DNA from: Orcinus orca
Taxonomy: Eukaryota > Chordata > Mammalia > Artiodactyla > Delphinidae
Direction: 5' to 3'
DNA: 64,000 nt
Assembly: GCF_937001465.1 (NCBI RefSeq)
Contig: NC_064560.1
Span: 250,501 to 314,500 of the forward strand
Part shown: positions 12,901 to 27,900 of the stretch, piece by piece
Position numbering within the stretch: the stretch's first letter is position 1
Layout: each line of letters starts with the position of its first letter
Notes under the pieces: model-generated
Databases searched by the model: none
Seen by the model: the letters and a program-made list of their open reading frames with translations, nothing else
Told to the model about the DNA's origin: nothing
Translations under genes and position numbers: made by a program

Positions 12901-15900
12901 GGGGATAAGAGTAACCCCTCCTTCCCGGGCTTGCAGTGAGGATTAAATGAGGTGCCCAGTGTAAAGCTTGTGGAACAGAGCCTGGTGCACAGGAAGGGCT
13001 TTGGCATCACGACTCCCTGAGGGAAGTGAAGCATGTCGGTCGACCTTTACCCGCTGAGGGGGCCACCCCAGGTCCCTTGGGGGTGCCGAGGGTCCTATGG
13101 CTCAGTAGGATCCGTCGGGGCTGCGTTTAATGAACCAAGTTCCTGATTCTACCTTCGTATCAGTAGCAGATATAACATTTGTATTAGGAAAATGCCGTTC
13201 AGAAATGGGTGACTCTAGGTTCAAAATGCTTTTGTCTATTTTTGCTTAAACATGAATATAATACCACTTAAAATATGCCTTTTTTGGGGGGGGATGGTGT
13301 AACAAAAGTTTACTTGCATTACTTTCCCCAGGTATTACAGTTTTTGCTATGCTGTGATGTATATAGTTCAGGGAGAGTCATTACAAATACAAACTTGAGG
13401 ATAAAGGGACCCAAGATTTTCATTGTAATATATTACACAATACTTCAGAATAATCAAATCACCCTCATTCTCTTCTAACTGGAGCAGCTATGGTAATAAC
13501 AGACTGTTATAAGATCTGTGTTTTCTGTTTTGAAAATAAACACGTAGGCCCAGCTCTATATTGCTGTCATGGTGGGGACTTTTATTTTTGGGAGTCTTAT
13601 ATTTTTTTAAATTTTCCTTTGGGAAATAGTAATCCAGATGGGGGTCATCAAAAAGTAATTATTCAACCTAATGTGGATTTTTTTTTTTCTTCCTAGGGTA
13701 GGATAAAAAGCTTTTATAAACTCAAGTAAACTTAGTTTCTGCTGCCCTTAGAAGAATACTTTGTTCAGGCCTGCCTCAGGAAGAACAGAGCATGGTGTTG
13801 TTATACGTTGTGATGAGGTTTATACACCGTTTTTGGTTATTTTTAATCTGTTATTTTTAAAGCAGCCCTGAGAGGTACCTGGAGCTATATGATCTCTAAA
13901 GAGGAACAGGGATGGGGAACAGAACCACCATGCAAACAGCGTGGTCACCCCCAGGACCAAAATCACTACAGTAGAGCTCAGTGGTCAGCATGCTGAACTG
14001 AGCAGTGACAGGGTCCTGTCTAGGCCTGCTGGTGGCTTTGCTTTTGAACAAGAGCAGAAATGGCAGAGCATCTGGGACCAAAGGGCTGAAGAGGATCAAA
14101 GTGCTAGTGACCATCACCTGGAAGCCACCCAGAGGCCCAGGGACAGGCTGAGAACTAGGGACGACCCTCGGCCGTGTCTGCTGGAGGGTGAGCTGAGCCC
14201 CTTCTTCCTGCAGAGCACGTGGGTCCCTCCTGTGCTGGGACCACCACCCGCCACCGATGACCCAAATTAGACACATAGGCTCCACGCTACAGCCTTAAGC
14301 AATGCAATCTTCAGCAGGGGTGTCTCTATCACAAGATAGTAAAAATACAGTACTTAAACGTGAAGCAAAGAAACCGTAAAGAAAGAGCGCAAACACTCTT
14401 AGGGTCTTAGATAAAAAAAAAATACCAGAGCTTGATGACTACCAGAAAGAAGCATGAGTACAGCACACAGAAAAGTTCTTGTAAAGCCATTTCATGGAAA
14501 TTTAAATGCAGAGGAATGGCATGTTCACATGACTTAAATATATTTAAATGCCAAGCAGTTGCCATAGGTAATGCCCTGTAAATGTCACAGCCTGTTTTAA
14601 AAGTAAATAAGACACCCAGAAATAAAAGAGAAAACATATTTGTTTTAATCATTAAAAATGACTGATTTAGAGAAACGGACAATGAACCCAATATTATTTT
14701 TGGACTAAAAGCAATCCTCTGTAATTCCTGATATCTTCTACCCTTTCACATACTTTCTGATGACTATAGAGAGAAATATATTTTAACAATCAGTTGTGTA
14801 AACTAATTTTGAAATAAACAAAAGAGAGACAGGGAAAAGCAGAAAGCTGTGGAAAAACAGAGAAAAGAATCAAAAATTACATTCGTAGGACCAACCAGAT
14901 CCACTTAGTCACACTTTTGGGTTTGGTGATGGGATGCACTATATATACTCACAAGTGATTTAAATATTAAATTCTCTCTAGAGAACCAGAACTAGGTGAT
15001 GAATACGCACTGTGCAGAAGATCATAGTCATTGCTTTGAATCAAAGGACTACACAAAAGAGCCTGGCTCTCACACTCCAGGGTAAACAAACTACATACTT
15101 TCATCATGAAAGCACAAAAAATTGCCCCTTCTTTGGGTAATGACAGCCAGGAAAATCGTAATTCCTTGCAAGATTCCCAAGCTCTCGCAGGCATGTGGTT
15201 TCTCCCCTCCCTAGTGGTGACTCTCCACACTCAGAAGGGGAACGCAAAAGGGGCAGAACAGTTACTCACAAAAACTAAAGAACTGGGAACGCTCCTGAAA
15301 CTACAGATGTTCCACGGCGATGCTCACTGTATCCTCTGTTGTTTTAGAGGTCTGTCCTGTTAGACGCACACCCAGTTAAAGCCAGCAGGAGTGAGCCACT
15401 CATTACGCATACGGTTTGCACATGGGTCCAAAGCCAGGGGAGCTAAAAGCATCTATTGAACAAGGGAGGAGAAACCATCCTTCCCAGGCCACCACAATGG
15501 GAGCTGAACACAGGACGTTACAAACACGCAGGAAGAAGTGAGCCATTGTTCCATTCAGGTCTCGGGCAGCATTAATCACACAGCCCTCAGCACAAGATGG
15601 GAATAAGAGTTAGTCGGTCGGGCTTTTTAGGAAATATATTTCTCTTATTTTCCAAACTCTAAGTAACTGGATATATTATCCCACTGATTTTCAGCCTACT
15701 TTAGGAGACAAATACTGAATGATATCACTTATATGTGGAATCTACAAAATAAAACAAACAAATGTGTACAGCAAGACAGAAGCAGACTCCCAGACAGAGA
15801 GAACAAACTAGTGGCTACCAGTGGGGAGAGGGAGGGGCAGGGGAAACTGCTGTGTATAAAACAGATGAGCAACAAGGGTCTATTGTACCGCTCAGGGGAT

Positions 15901-18900
15901 GTGGCCATTATCTTGTAATAACTTTTAACGGAGTGCAATCTGTACAAATACTGGCTCGCTATGCTGTGCACCTGAAACTAACATAAATACTGTAAATCAA
16001 CTATACTTCAATTTTAAAAATGGAATGATCTTCTTAGAAAAAATAATAAAATCATTAGATTAATTTAAAAAATTAAAAAATAAAAGTTATTTTATTAGAT
16101 AGCTTATTGGATAATAGATAATAGATTCTTACTTGGACAAAAGGATGCACAAAAATCCTTTCTTTCAAAGTGAAAGGCAAAGGAATCTGTATTTGTCCTG
16201 ATTTATAGGACCCCCTGGAGAAGCATAAAGAAACGAAGGATGTGTAATGATGAAAATGCACTGAATTAATTATTCACGAGTAATCGTCATCATCATAAAA
16301 ATAATTAGCAGGGCTAGGAAAAGCAGAAAGTGGGCCCAGAAATGAAAAAAAGATGATTATTTTTATACTGGAGGAAAAAAAAGGAGGTAATGGGAGTTGT
16401 GTGGGGCAAGTGTTGAAAGCATCTGTCAAAAGGCTGCTTGAGAAATGGGAGTCCCAGTTTATGATTAATTGAAAAATTATTCAAATGGAAATTCCATGCT
16501 AATGTTAGCAGTCATTAAGACAGAGAAAGAGAATAACCCAATTAGTTACTCAAATTCCTACAGCTGCTTTTAATGGGATTAGTGCCTTTTTTTGGTTTAT
16601 CTTGAATTGAGAAATTGAGTGCACCTGTTCACTGCTAATCAGTGTGAACTGGGAAGGGTGACGTTCACTTAATCACACTTTCCCCCTCCCACAGTAACTT
16701 GCAATGGAAGAGAGCAGATCTGGAACCAGAGAGCTCAGGGTCTGAATCCCAGCACTGCTGCTTATTAGCATGTGGTCTGGGGAAAGTCGGTTAATATCTC
16801 TGCGTCTCATTTTTTTTCTCATCTGTAAAATAGACACAAAATACGGAATGATGAAGACTGTTGCAGAAATTAGTAATAATCACTGCAAACCACCAGGCAG
16901 CCAGGCATCCTCAATAAAGAGCAGCTATAATTATTCCACAATTGCAAACTCTTTGTAGTGGCAGCAAACTAGGAGGCAATGTTGAAGATTTACCCTGAAA
17001 TGGAACAGATAATGAATAACACAACAATTCAAAATAGTTTTTTCATTTGAATTGTCTCCCCTGGGTCACGGGCAGGCATGTTATGTCTCTGACACTCCAG
17101 TGTGGAAAATTCCCCAAAGGGCAAGACTGCATATTGTGGAGACTTCAGTGTTGCAACGGCTTGGAGAAGGTCACTTAAGTTGCTTAGTAGCCACAATACG
17201 CAAAACATCAGAATGGAGTCTTCGATGAGAGTAAGAATGAGCATACACACGGCAAATTCCAGGATTAGGTCAGCAACCGGTCTTTTGCTGCTCATTTTTG
17301 GGGTTGGCGCACGTAGCTGTTCTTGGCCTGGCAGCTTGCATGTGTTATCCACGCAATCATATAGGTATGCTAGCGTGTTTACTCTTAATTGCTCGGAGAA
17401 AGTTTTAAATTGTGAAGATCTTTACTCAAGATAGAATATGGCATTTGCATCTGGGGAAACAGCTTTGGAAATGCCCAGTTCTTAAAAGACAGGTCTCTAA
17501 TCTTTGTAAAAAGCTCTATGAAGAGCTCACTGACTGATACAATTCCACAAGGGAAAAAATAACTACTTAAAACATACATTACCTAAAAGACCTTAATTGT
17601 ATCACTGCTTTATCCTAAACAGCTGTACTTGGTATCCTTCAATTGGAGTAAGAATATATGGGTTATTTCAGTACTCCCGACATCTTACAAGGAGACCAAC
17701 ATTTATTAAAAATTCTTCCCACTGCACAGCAGAATGCGAGAGATACTCAATTTCCCTTGGAATTTTTGTGCCATCTTTGGATGCCTGGTGCTTTCATAGA
17801 GAATGGGTAACAACACTACAATGAAGCTGAACTTATCCAAGTAAAAACCAAATTTTTTTGAGTATCAAATGGAAAATTACACTTTGTACACAGCATTTTA
17901 CCCTCCCCCCCCTTTTGGGGGCATAATTAAGGTCCAGGTCAACTTATCACAATTCACAGTGGTGACAACAGTATTTATCAAGCATTTCGCAAGTCATAAA
18001 TGTGCATTAATCTCATTTCCTTTTTGTGCACACTTATATCATTTTCCCCATTTTACAACTGAGACTCAGAAAAGCTGACTGACAGGTCCGAGGCTAAACT
18101 CAGTAAACCATAGGGCTAGTACTAGAAGCCCAATCTTTTAATCTTAAGTGCAACAGAATGGGCTCTTCTCCATGGTGTCTTCATTCACCGCTCTACAGGT
18201 TCATTGGTTGGTTCAGCAAACATTTACTGAATGCACTCTAAATATCAGGCACTGTGACCTTAGAAATACAGTAAGTCCCCTACCTACAAAACAGTTCTGT
18301 TCCGAGAGCACGTTTGTTAAGTCCAACGAAGTTAGCCTAGGTACCCAACTAACACAGGCGGCTCTACAGTACTGTGCTGTAATAGGTCTATAATACTTTT
18401 CACACAAATAACACATAAAAATCAAACAAATAAAACATTTTTCATCTTACAGTACAGTCCCTTGAAAAGGACAGTAGTCCAGTACAACAGCTGGCATGCA
18501 GGGGCTGGCATCGAGTGAACAGGACAGAAGACTTACCGACTGGAGGAGGGAGAGCAGGTGGGAGATGGTAGAGCTGAAGCGGATCGTCAGCAACAAGAGA
18601 CGCCAGCTACATCGCCGCCGCTACACCTCAGCAGTACCGGCTACATCGCCGCCGCTACACCTCAGCAGTACGGGCTACATCGCCGCCGCTACACCTCAGC
18701 AGCACCGGCTACATCGCCGCCGCTACATCTTAGCAGCACCGGCTACATCACCGCTGCTTTTACACCTGCTTCCAGCCAACCTGGGCTTGAAATAAAGATA
18801 CTGCACTACTGTGGTCTACACAGTCCTGTAAGTGAAGTACACAAAAGCACGACCACTTGCAGAGGATGCACGCACGTGACAACTAACTCACGTGACCAAA

Positions 18901-21900
18901 CACGTGGACACATGTTCGCATCTTTGAAAGCTCGCGACTTGAAGGTTCGTATGCAGGGGACATACTGTACGAATTACAGATGGGTCTCACCCCAAGCAAC
19001 TCACTGAGTAAATGACAAGAGCTCCGTGTGACTAGTGCTCTGGGGGCCCTGAGTGGGGCTCTGAGTGAGATGGCATCCTCTGGGGCGGCAGAGAAGAGGC
19101 CACGGGCAAGTGCGTCCAGCAAGCACCCTCCTCCATCACGCCTGCGCCCAGCCAGCGCCATCACCATCTGAGCACCAGGACACAGTAAAGACAGGAAAGC
19201 GACCGGCCAAGGTAAAGATGAGCGGCGGCCACTGAGGCAAAGGTGGGGAGCAGTGTTCCAGGTGAAGGGGCAGCTGTATGAAAGGGCAGGGCGATGCCGG
19301 CACCTGACCCCTGTGTCAAATCTTTCTGTGCAGCTGAAACGAATGAGGCGTGCGAAGGGGCAGGTGAGAGATCAGCAAAGGCCGGGTGCTGAGGGGTTCC
19401 TGGGTTTGGGTGCCAGGAGGAGGAAGGTGAACTCCATCCTGAAAGGATGTGTAACAGTGACACGATTGGACCTGGATTTCAGAACGATCCCCCTTGCCTT
19501 AGTGGAAGGTGAGATCGCGGCAGGAACTCAGACAGGTGAGGAGTGGGGGTGGAGGACGCAGCAGTGGGGACGCTCGCTCGGGGGCAGCCTTGCTGAAGGG
19601 TAGGTGGGGTCTGGGAGCACGAGGCAGGAGCCTCTACCGCCTCTGGGGCTGCCTCCCGTGACTGGGTGGGTGGGGATTCTCTGAGTCCGGAAGGACGGAG
19701 GGAGAGCACGTTTCAGCTTGGAGGGCACGGGCCGTCGGGAGTCTGACGGTGACATGCTTAGAGTAGGAAGTGCTTTGAGGGCCTTCGAATGTGGATGCTG
19801 ATGTGCTCAGGGATGCAGGACGCCGCCCTGAACAAGAAGAGGACGCAGCGTGGCCGCATTACGTAGCAACATATTTAGAAACATTGTGATATTATCTCCT
19901 CAAAGTAGTCATCGTAACATGGAACTCGATCGGCATATAGGTAAAAGAGGTATACAAATAAATAAATATGGCTGGGTCTTACACGAATAATGCTTTAGCA
20001 CATAGATCTAAATATCTTCCCATATGCTGGCTAATACTATCCAGCGTGTGATTAAAAAAAGTGTCAAATACCAAAGTCTTGAAAGATGAATTATTTTAAA
20101 AACTTTATTAGTCACACCCTTTATCCATACTGCATTTGCTCTCAGAAGGAAATGTACACCCGAAGGGTGAAAAGGAAAGAAATAGTTTCCTTAAGCGAAG
20201 GAACAGAGAGAGCAGAGCATGTAGCTGGCTCCCTGCCTGTCAGAGAACACTGAAAAGCTAGAAGTTTCAAGGCAAATCTCCACTAATCCACCTTTTACCA
20301 AAGTTCGCACTTAAAGTCCACCTTTTGACATGAAACATTTAATAGGAACTTTATTTTAACCACAAAGTGCCCTTAAAAAATGTAACATCGGATTCCATAC
20401 TAGGCTAAAAGAAGAACGTATTAGGTAAGTGAAAAGAAACATGTATTTTTTTTTAAAAAAAAGAAAGAAAAAAAGGACTTGTGAAAAGCATAACGCAGTT
20501 AATGAGGATTTCCACTGAAGACCGAACGTTAATGACAATGCAAAGTTTCTTTCCTATTGAGGACACATGCTTCTTAAAGAATGGATAAGTCAGTAAAGTC
20601 CATTTTCTAGTGGCGTATTTGGAGACACAATTTTAATCTGTTGAAATGGCACAGAGACAAAAACCAAAATACAAGTAAACAACAACAAAGAAACGTTTTC
20701 TTTTAGAAAGAAACTCCATTTAATTGGCTTCCACTCTCGCGGTTTAAATTCAGCTCCTTAAGGGGGGAATAACTCCCTCAGGAAGGCAGCTTTTTGTTGG
20801 GTATGTGCATGATGTTCATTTGTCTTGCATCTAAAAATTAGAACATAACAAGCTTCTAATCATCACTTGTTAATTTGAAACAAAAAGAATTCTTCTTTTC
20901 CATTGAAAGCAGACTGTACTAAAAAAAAAAAAAAAGCAGCATTCTCCAAGGTCATATGCTGTTGGCAAAGCTCAAAAAACCCTTATAGTCCAACTTGCTT
21001 ATGTTCAGCTGTGTTTACTTAGACTAAACTTGACAAAGTCTGCGTCTGATTATCCTGAGCAGTCATCTGCCCACAGATAAATAGATATTACACAAACTTC
21101 TGGAGGGAATGACATTTGGCCTCCATAATTTTGGAATAATTTACTACGTACCCTCAACTTAAAACACCAAAACGATCCGCAATATGTTTGGGGGATTGGA
21201 ACATAAATATTTCATTTCACAGAGGGAGCAGTCTCCATGACCTTCACGGATTTGAGGTGATTTACTGACGAAGTGGGGAACTGCTCTGGGAGGTGTGGAG
21301 CTGTTCTGTAACAGGCAATTTCGAGGCAACATTTATTTCAGACTTTTCAATAACATCAAGATTTCAAGGGATTTCTGTAAACAAACTGTCACTTAGAGAA
21401 AAAACTTTCCATCAGTATTTCTGCATCAAGTCTCCAGAACAGAACATGCGTATAAAAATAAGAGTTAACTAAATTATTTCCAGAGACTACATGTTAGAGT
21501 AATGTTTACACTATTGGTAGAAAGCAAAAGCTCGGTGTTTTACCACTATTTCTTACACTAAATGCAAAATTTTGCTTTTGGAGTAAAATGTAAACCATCC
21601 CCATGGCAGAGTCTGTTCCCGATTACCTAAGAATTGATTCCGGCCCATCTTATTTACTTTGCTTGCTGTTATATTTACATAACAAAAGATAGACATACTT
21701 TCCTCTCCAAACTAAGATTGTTTCAAAGGTGGAAGTACTCATTATATCCCCCAGCGATCAATCAATGAACCAATCAATCAACAGATCTTTACTGCATTTT
21801 GCTAACAGCTGGTAATACAGTAGTGAGCAAGGAGGAGGTGCTTACTGTCCTCTGAAGTTTGTCTACTGAGAAAAATGATACGTTGAACACATACTGTCAT

Positions 21901-24900
21901 TTTCTAGGTTGTTCATTTTACTTTATACAATTAGGAAGCATGCTCCCCCACTAAAACTAACACACTTTCCCCCTGACTCCTGTCTTATTATTGAGTTAAC
22001 CTAGGGATGGGGTCCTTCATTTGGAATCGGTGGGTGTGTTAAGGGAGCCTCAGATGCTCTGCTGTGCCAGCTTCCTCTAGCAGTTCTGGCTCTGTTTGTA
22101 ATGGGGTTAGTTTCTGAGTGATTCATTTAATGCTCTCTACTTTGGCTTTTATTCTAATGTACTAAATTTGCTTTGATAAGCACTTTGTGAAGTGAAATAA
22201 TGTAAACGACGGCACTGCTGCTATTGGAGCAGCTGCCACTCACGCCTAATAAGCTGGGTTTCCAAACTCCCCTGAAAGGACTGAATCCACCGAGGGACCT
22301 TACGGCACATTCTCCCACTGTCTTCTCTCATGATGCGTTTGCTTTGTCGGTTCACAAAAGATGATTTTGCATATATAAATAAAGAAGGACTGTGTTTGCA
22401 AATGTGCATGCCTTTAAAGATCATCTAACAAATCCAGAACGTGTGCTGGAGACGGGAGTGTCTTCAGACTAGTATTTGTGAGAAAATCCATTAAGGCCTC
22501 ATTAGCTTTTAATGCAAAACTGCATCCACAATCATTCTAGAAAGGGCAGGTTCCTCAAATTCAACATGTAGTCAGAGAAGGGAATCCAGGAAAATGAGGG
22601 AGTACGAAGCTCTCTTCCGAAGCCCAGCCACGTGACAAAGCCAGAGGCATCTCCAAAGCCACAGATGTACCAGCAAACCAGGTGAAGAAGGCTGCTGCAG
22701 CTTGAAAAAGTAACTTTACCACCTTAATACCTAGGTCCTCTGAGAGCTGTCTCAAAGAGGAAGGTAAGTGGTGTTAGGAAACAAAAGGGACATTCAAATG
22801 ACCACATTTTACTTTTCAAGCATGGAGGGAAGGAGCAGTTGATACACTTCAAGGAACAAAAAGCCTCTGAGGAAGGGAGCTACTTGTGGGTGGCTTCTTA
22901 CAAAGGAAAAGTACATTTGCAAATCTTATCAGATTGGACCAAGACACAACTCTGCACAGAAACTAATACAGAAGCTCATTTTAAAAGGATACGAAACTCC
23001 TCCACACGCCAGTTACTGTACACGTGGGCAAGGCTATCGGGAGACCGTGTTACGTCTGACAAAGGAGCGCAGCCGCCAGTATCTCTGGACGCTGAGTTCA
23101 TTCTCTAAAACGCAGACTTCCACACAGAAGCAACATTTATAGTTACGGATCACTGGCCGCAATCAGTTTGCAGAAGAGCTGCAGTTGAATCAAATTTATA
23201 CGGCCCTCTCAATGTTAACCAAAGTAGACAAAAAAGGAAAGCTTTCACAACCAAAAATCTTGAAAAATCTCCTATATTTTTTGGTTTCGTTTTTCCCAGA
23301 ACTGAAACACCACAAAATAACACCACCTCAGTGCACTCACTCCAGCTCAGTCAGGAAGGGCTGAGGTACATAAACATTTTTTATTTCACTTTTTTACAAG
23401 ACGGTGACCAACATTTTCTTAGCCTTCCAAAAAGCTTCAGGTTTGGAATACATTTTGGTTAAATGTCAGCAAAGGAATTTGCTCATCATTCAAACAGCAC
23501 TATTTCTTTCCAACCTTGGAGTATATGTAGGAACTGTGTTGTGAATGGAATTACAAAACAGCTCAGAGCCACAAAGGGAAATCCAGTTCTACAATTCTCT
23601 AGTGTTCTGTAGGGAAGCATTCTGTACAGGAGAAAACAGGAATTACAAGGGACATTTATCCCCACAATTTATCAAGTGCTTTCACAATTATTATCAATAG
23701 CTGTGTGAGGTAGGGATTTTTTCTTTCCCTCATTTTATAGATACTGATATAAATCAGAAAAGTTAGATGATTTACCTGATGTTTCTTAGTTAGTTACTGG
23801 TAGAGAACTAACTGGTAGAGAAGAAAATCTGAACCCAGATCTTTAAAGCCTAAAACCATAATCTGAAGGTACTATAACTGAAGCCCAAAAGCCAGCATCA
23901 CAAGTAATGGGAAAACACTAGAAGTATTGCCAGGAAGGTCAGAAACAAGACAAGAATGTGTACCACCATTACTTGTGATATACAACTCAAGCAATAAGCC
24001 AGAGAAAAAATGCATGGCAAAAATTTCAGAAAGCAAGTAGAATCATTACTCTTTGAAAATAATATAATTGTATTACTGGAAAACACAAGAAAGTCAACTG
24101 AAAAAACTACCAAAAATGATAAGCAAATTCATGGTGGTAGCAGAGTACAATATTAACATACAGAAAGGAATGGCTTTCTCATGTAAAAACAACAGTTAAA
24201 AAAAGTGATGGAAGAAAGGACCCTAATTAGGGTCTAGGACTAAACTTAACAAGAAATGTTCAAGGACCTATTTGGAACATTTTAAACACGACTAATGGCC
24301 ACAAAAGGAGACATGAACAGACATACCAAGCTTCTGCATAAGATGATTCCGTATCTTAAAAAAAATCAAATTTTCTATAATTAATTCATAAATGTAACAC
24401 AATCCCAATAAAAATAACAAAACTTTTTTTGAGAAGACAAGTTGATCCTAAAGTTAATAGTGGAAAACAAACAAGCAACAATAGCTAGAAAAACTATGAA
24501 AAAAGAAGACAGAGGAAGAATAAGCATAGCCAGATTTTAAACATATTCTAAAGCCTCAATAGTTAAAACACTGTGGGATTGTAGCATGAGGAGAAACAAA
24601 AATCGAGACCAGCAAGATAACAGAGACTCAACTTAAAATGTAGTATTTCCAACCAGGAAAGGAGGAGAAAGACAAATCAATAAAAAGTGTTAGAATAACT
24701 GGGTAGCTCTATGGAAAAAAATAAAATTGGACATTTTCTTCACACTATATTATACCATTTCTCAAGCTAAGATACATTCCAAAGAAATAAAATATTTAAG
24801 CTACAAATTGAGACTCACAGAGATACCAGAAGAAAACCTGGGATACTCCCTTTAGGGTTTTGAAGTGAGGAAGTTCTATCACTTAAAATCTAGCAGCCAA

Positions 24901-27900
24901 AGAAATACCAGTAAATGTAATTACATTTTTTCAGAGGCTACATGGGGAAAAATCAAAAGGAGAGTCAGGTTTTCCACATCCCCACCAACACTTGTTAATT
25001 TCTGTTTTTTGACAACAGCCATCTTAATTGGTGGGAAGTGGCATCTCTTCTTGGGTTTGTTTCTTTTAATTGAAGTCTAGTTGATTTATAATGTTGTGTT
25101 AGTTTCTGATGTACAGCAAAGTGATTCAGTCATACACATATATAGATTTTTTTCATATTATTTTCCATTATGGTGTATTACAGGATATTGAATACAGTTC
25201 AATGGGCTATACAGTAGGACCTTGTTGTTTATCTATTTTGTATACAGTAGTTTGCGTCTGCTAATCCCAAACTCATTTATCCCTCCCCCCGCTTCCCACT
25301 GGTAGCCGTAAGTTTGTTTTCTGTGTCTGTGAGTCTGCTTTTGTTTCACAAATAAGTTCATCTGTGTCATATTTTAGATTCCACATATAAGTGATATATG
25401 ATATTTGTCTTTCTCTTTCTGATGTACTTCACTTAGTATCATAATCTCTAGGTCCATCCACGTGCTGCAAATGGCATGACTGCCTTCTTTTTTATGGCTG
25501 AGTAAAATTACATATTGTGTATATATACACACCTCATCTTCTTTATCTATTCATCTGTCAATGGACATTTAGGTTGTTTCCATGTCTTGGCTATTGTAAA
25601 TAGTGCTGCTATGAACACAGGGGTGCATGTATCTTTTCGAATTAGAGTTTTCTCCAGATATAATCCCAGGAGTGGGATTGCCAGGATCATATGCCAACAC
25701 TATTTTTAGATTTTTAAGGAACCTCCATACCATTCTCCATAGTGGTTGCAACAACTTACATTCCCACCAACAGTGTAGGAAGGTTCCCTTTTCTCCACAC
25801 CTTTTCCAGCATTTGTTATTTGTAGACTTTTTAATAATAGGATTCTGACTGGTTTGAGGTGGTACCTCAACGTAGTTTTGATTTGCATTTCTCTAATAAT
25901 TAGTGATGTTGAGCATCTTTTCATGTTCTTATTAGCCATTTGTATATCTTCTTTGGAGAAATGTCTAATTAATACGTCTTTTTTCCATTTTTAAAAACAT
26001 TTTTATTTTTTAAATTTTTATACAATTTTCAAAGGTTACTTATTAATAGTTATTACAAAATATTGGCTCTATTCCCTGTGTTGTACACTATACACTTGAG
26101 CCTATCTTACACTTAATAGTTTGCCTGCCCCCCCTCTAATGCCCCTCCCCCTCCCTTCTCCCCACTGGTAACCACTAGTTTGTTCTCTATATCTGTGACT
26201 CTGCTTCTCTTCTGTTACATTCATCAGTGTGTTGTAGTTTTTAGATTTCACATATAAGTGATATCATACAGTATCTGTGGTTCTCTGTCTAGCTTATTTA
26301 CATCGCATAATACCCAAGTCCATCCATGTGCTACAAATGCCAAATTCCGTTCTTTTTTATGGCTGAGTAATATTCCATTGTATACATGTACCACATCTTC
26401 TTTGTCCATTCATCTGTTGATGGACACTTGCTTCCATGTCTTGGCAATTGTAAATAATGCTGCTGTGAACATTGGGGTGCATGGATCTTTTCCAATTAGT
26501 GTTTTTGGTTTTGGGGGGATATGTACCCAGGAATGGAATTGTTGGGTTATATGGTAGTTCTAGTTTTAGTTTTTTTTGAGGAACCTCCATACTGTTTTCC
26601 ACAGTGGCTGCACCAATTTACACTCCCACCGACACTGTCAAAGGGCTCCCTTTTCCCCACATCCTCTCCGACATGTTTTATTTGTGTTCTTTCTGATGAA
26701 TAAAATCATATGATCATCTCAGTAGATGCAGAAAAAGCTTTTGATAAAATTCAACATCCATTTATGATAAAAACTCTCCAGAAAGTGGGCACAGAAGGAA
26801 CTACCTCAACATAATAAAGGCCACATATGACAAACCCACAGCTCACATCATACCTAATGGTGAAAAGCTGAAAGCATTTCCTCTAAGATCAGGAACAAGA
26901 CAAGGATGTCCACTCTCACCACTATTATTCAACATAGTTTTGGAAGTCCTAGCCACAGCTATCAGAGAGGAAAAGAAATAAAAAGAATCCAAATTGGAAA
27001 GGAAGAAGTAAAACTGTCACTGTTTGCAGACAGCATAATACTATACATAAAAAATCCTAAAGATACCTTTTTCCATTTTTTAATTGAGTTTGTTTTTTGT
27101 TGTTGAGTTGAATAGTCTATATTTTATATAAAAATTGGGGAAAGAAAGAATTTACATTCATATTTGCTCTTAAATATATAAAGATTCTCTGTAAGGATAC
27201 ATTAAAAAAATACTTTAACAATGTACTTGGACAAAATCCCTCTGTTATATATTATATGGTATCCTGTATTTCTTCGTAGCCTCTGGCACACTTCTTTGTT
27301 CAATACTTGCCTTCCACAATATGCTGTCTGTGATGTTCACTGTTTTACATCCAATATGTAGCAGAAAGGGTTCTCAATGATTTTTTGCGAACAGACTGAC
27401 TAACTGATGGAGAGAGAGGAATGTATCACATCAGAATACATCAGGTTATTAGGATGCTAAACTGTCAGAACATCATAGCAGTCCCGCTGGAAAGCAGGAA
27501 GGAAGATCCTGGTGAGTTAAGGGGTGGGCTCAAGGCTGCGTTATGACTTGTGGGCTCTAGGGACTTCTGCCTTTGTGGACTCCTCCCTCCCTAAAAAACC
27601 GATCATACGTTCACTGTTATTATACTCATTTTTCTTTTGATTTTAAAAGAAATGAAAATGGAAGCATTAAATTAAAGTGGGCTGTGCTACTGTGTGCAGT
27701 GTGCAGCTGACCCTGGATGAAGAAAGAGCAGAGGAGTGGGAGGGATTCCTCGAAGAAAGCAGGCCTAGGATGCCCAAGGCTGAAGATGCAGGAGCCCAGC
27801 ACGTGTGACCCAGCCGTCTGAAGCTCACCTCCCCGCTTCTGCACCACGTTTCTCTGCCCTCTGACAATTACGCCACCGCAACCGGCGACCACCGCATTAA

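Larger units (their letters stand above)
18195..19760 (-). mobile_element. L2 element, interrupted by a DNA transposon at 18269-18967
   Basis: Reversed L2 3' region. The left part holds GGTTCAGCAAACATTTACTG and ATCAGGCACTGTG. It resumes at 18970 with GATGGGTCTCACCCCAAGCA and continues with the GGAGCAGTGTTCCAGGTGAA and GAACTCCATCCTGAAAGGAT blocks usual in the L2 body. Removing 18269-18967 rejoins L2-like text across a TA. Confidence 0.65.

Noticed and set aside
18606..18775. Possible CRISPR-like array
   Set aside because: Repeats are directly adjacent with no unique spacers, and the DNA is mammalian nuclear sequence.
18496..19007. Arg/His/Ala-rich open frames over the 34-bp repeat
   Set aside because: By-products of a tandem repeat inside a transposon without transposase.
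26906..27106. Reverse-transcriptase-like short frame
   Set aside because: A remnant of L1 ORF2 within the inverted nested element; truncated and not a functional gene.
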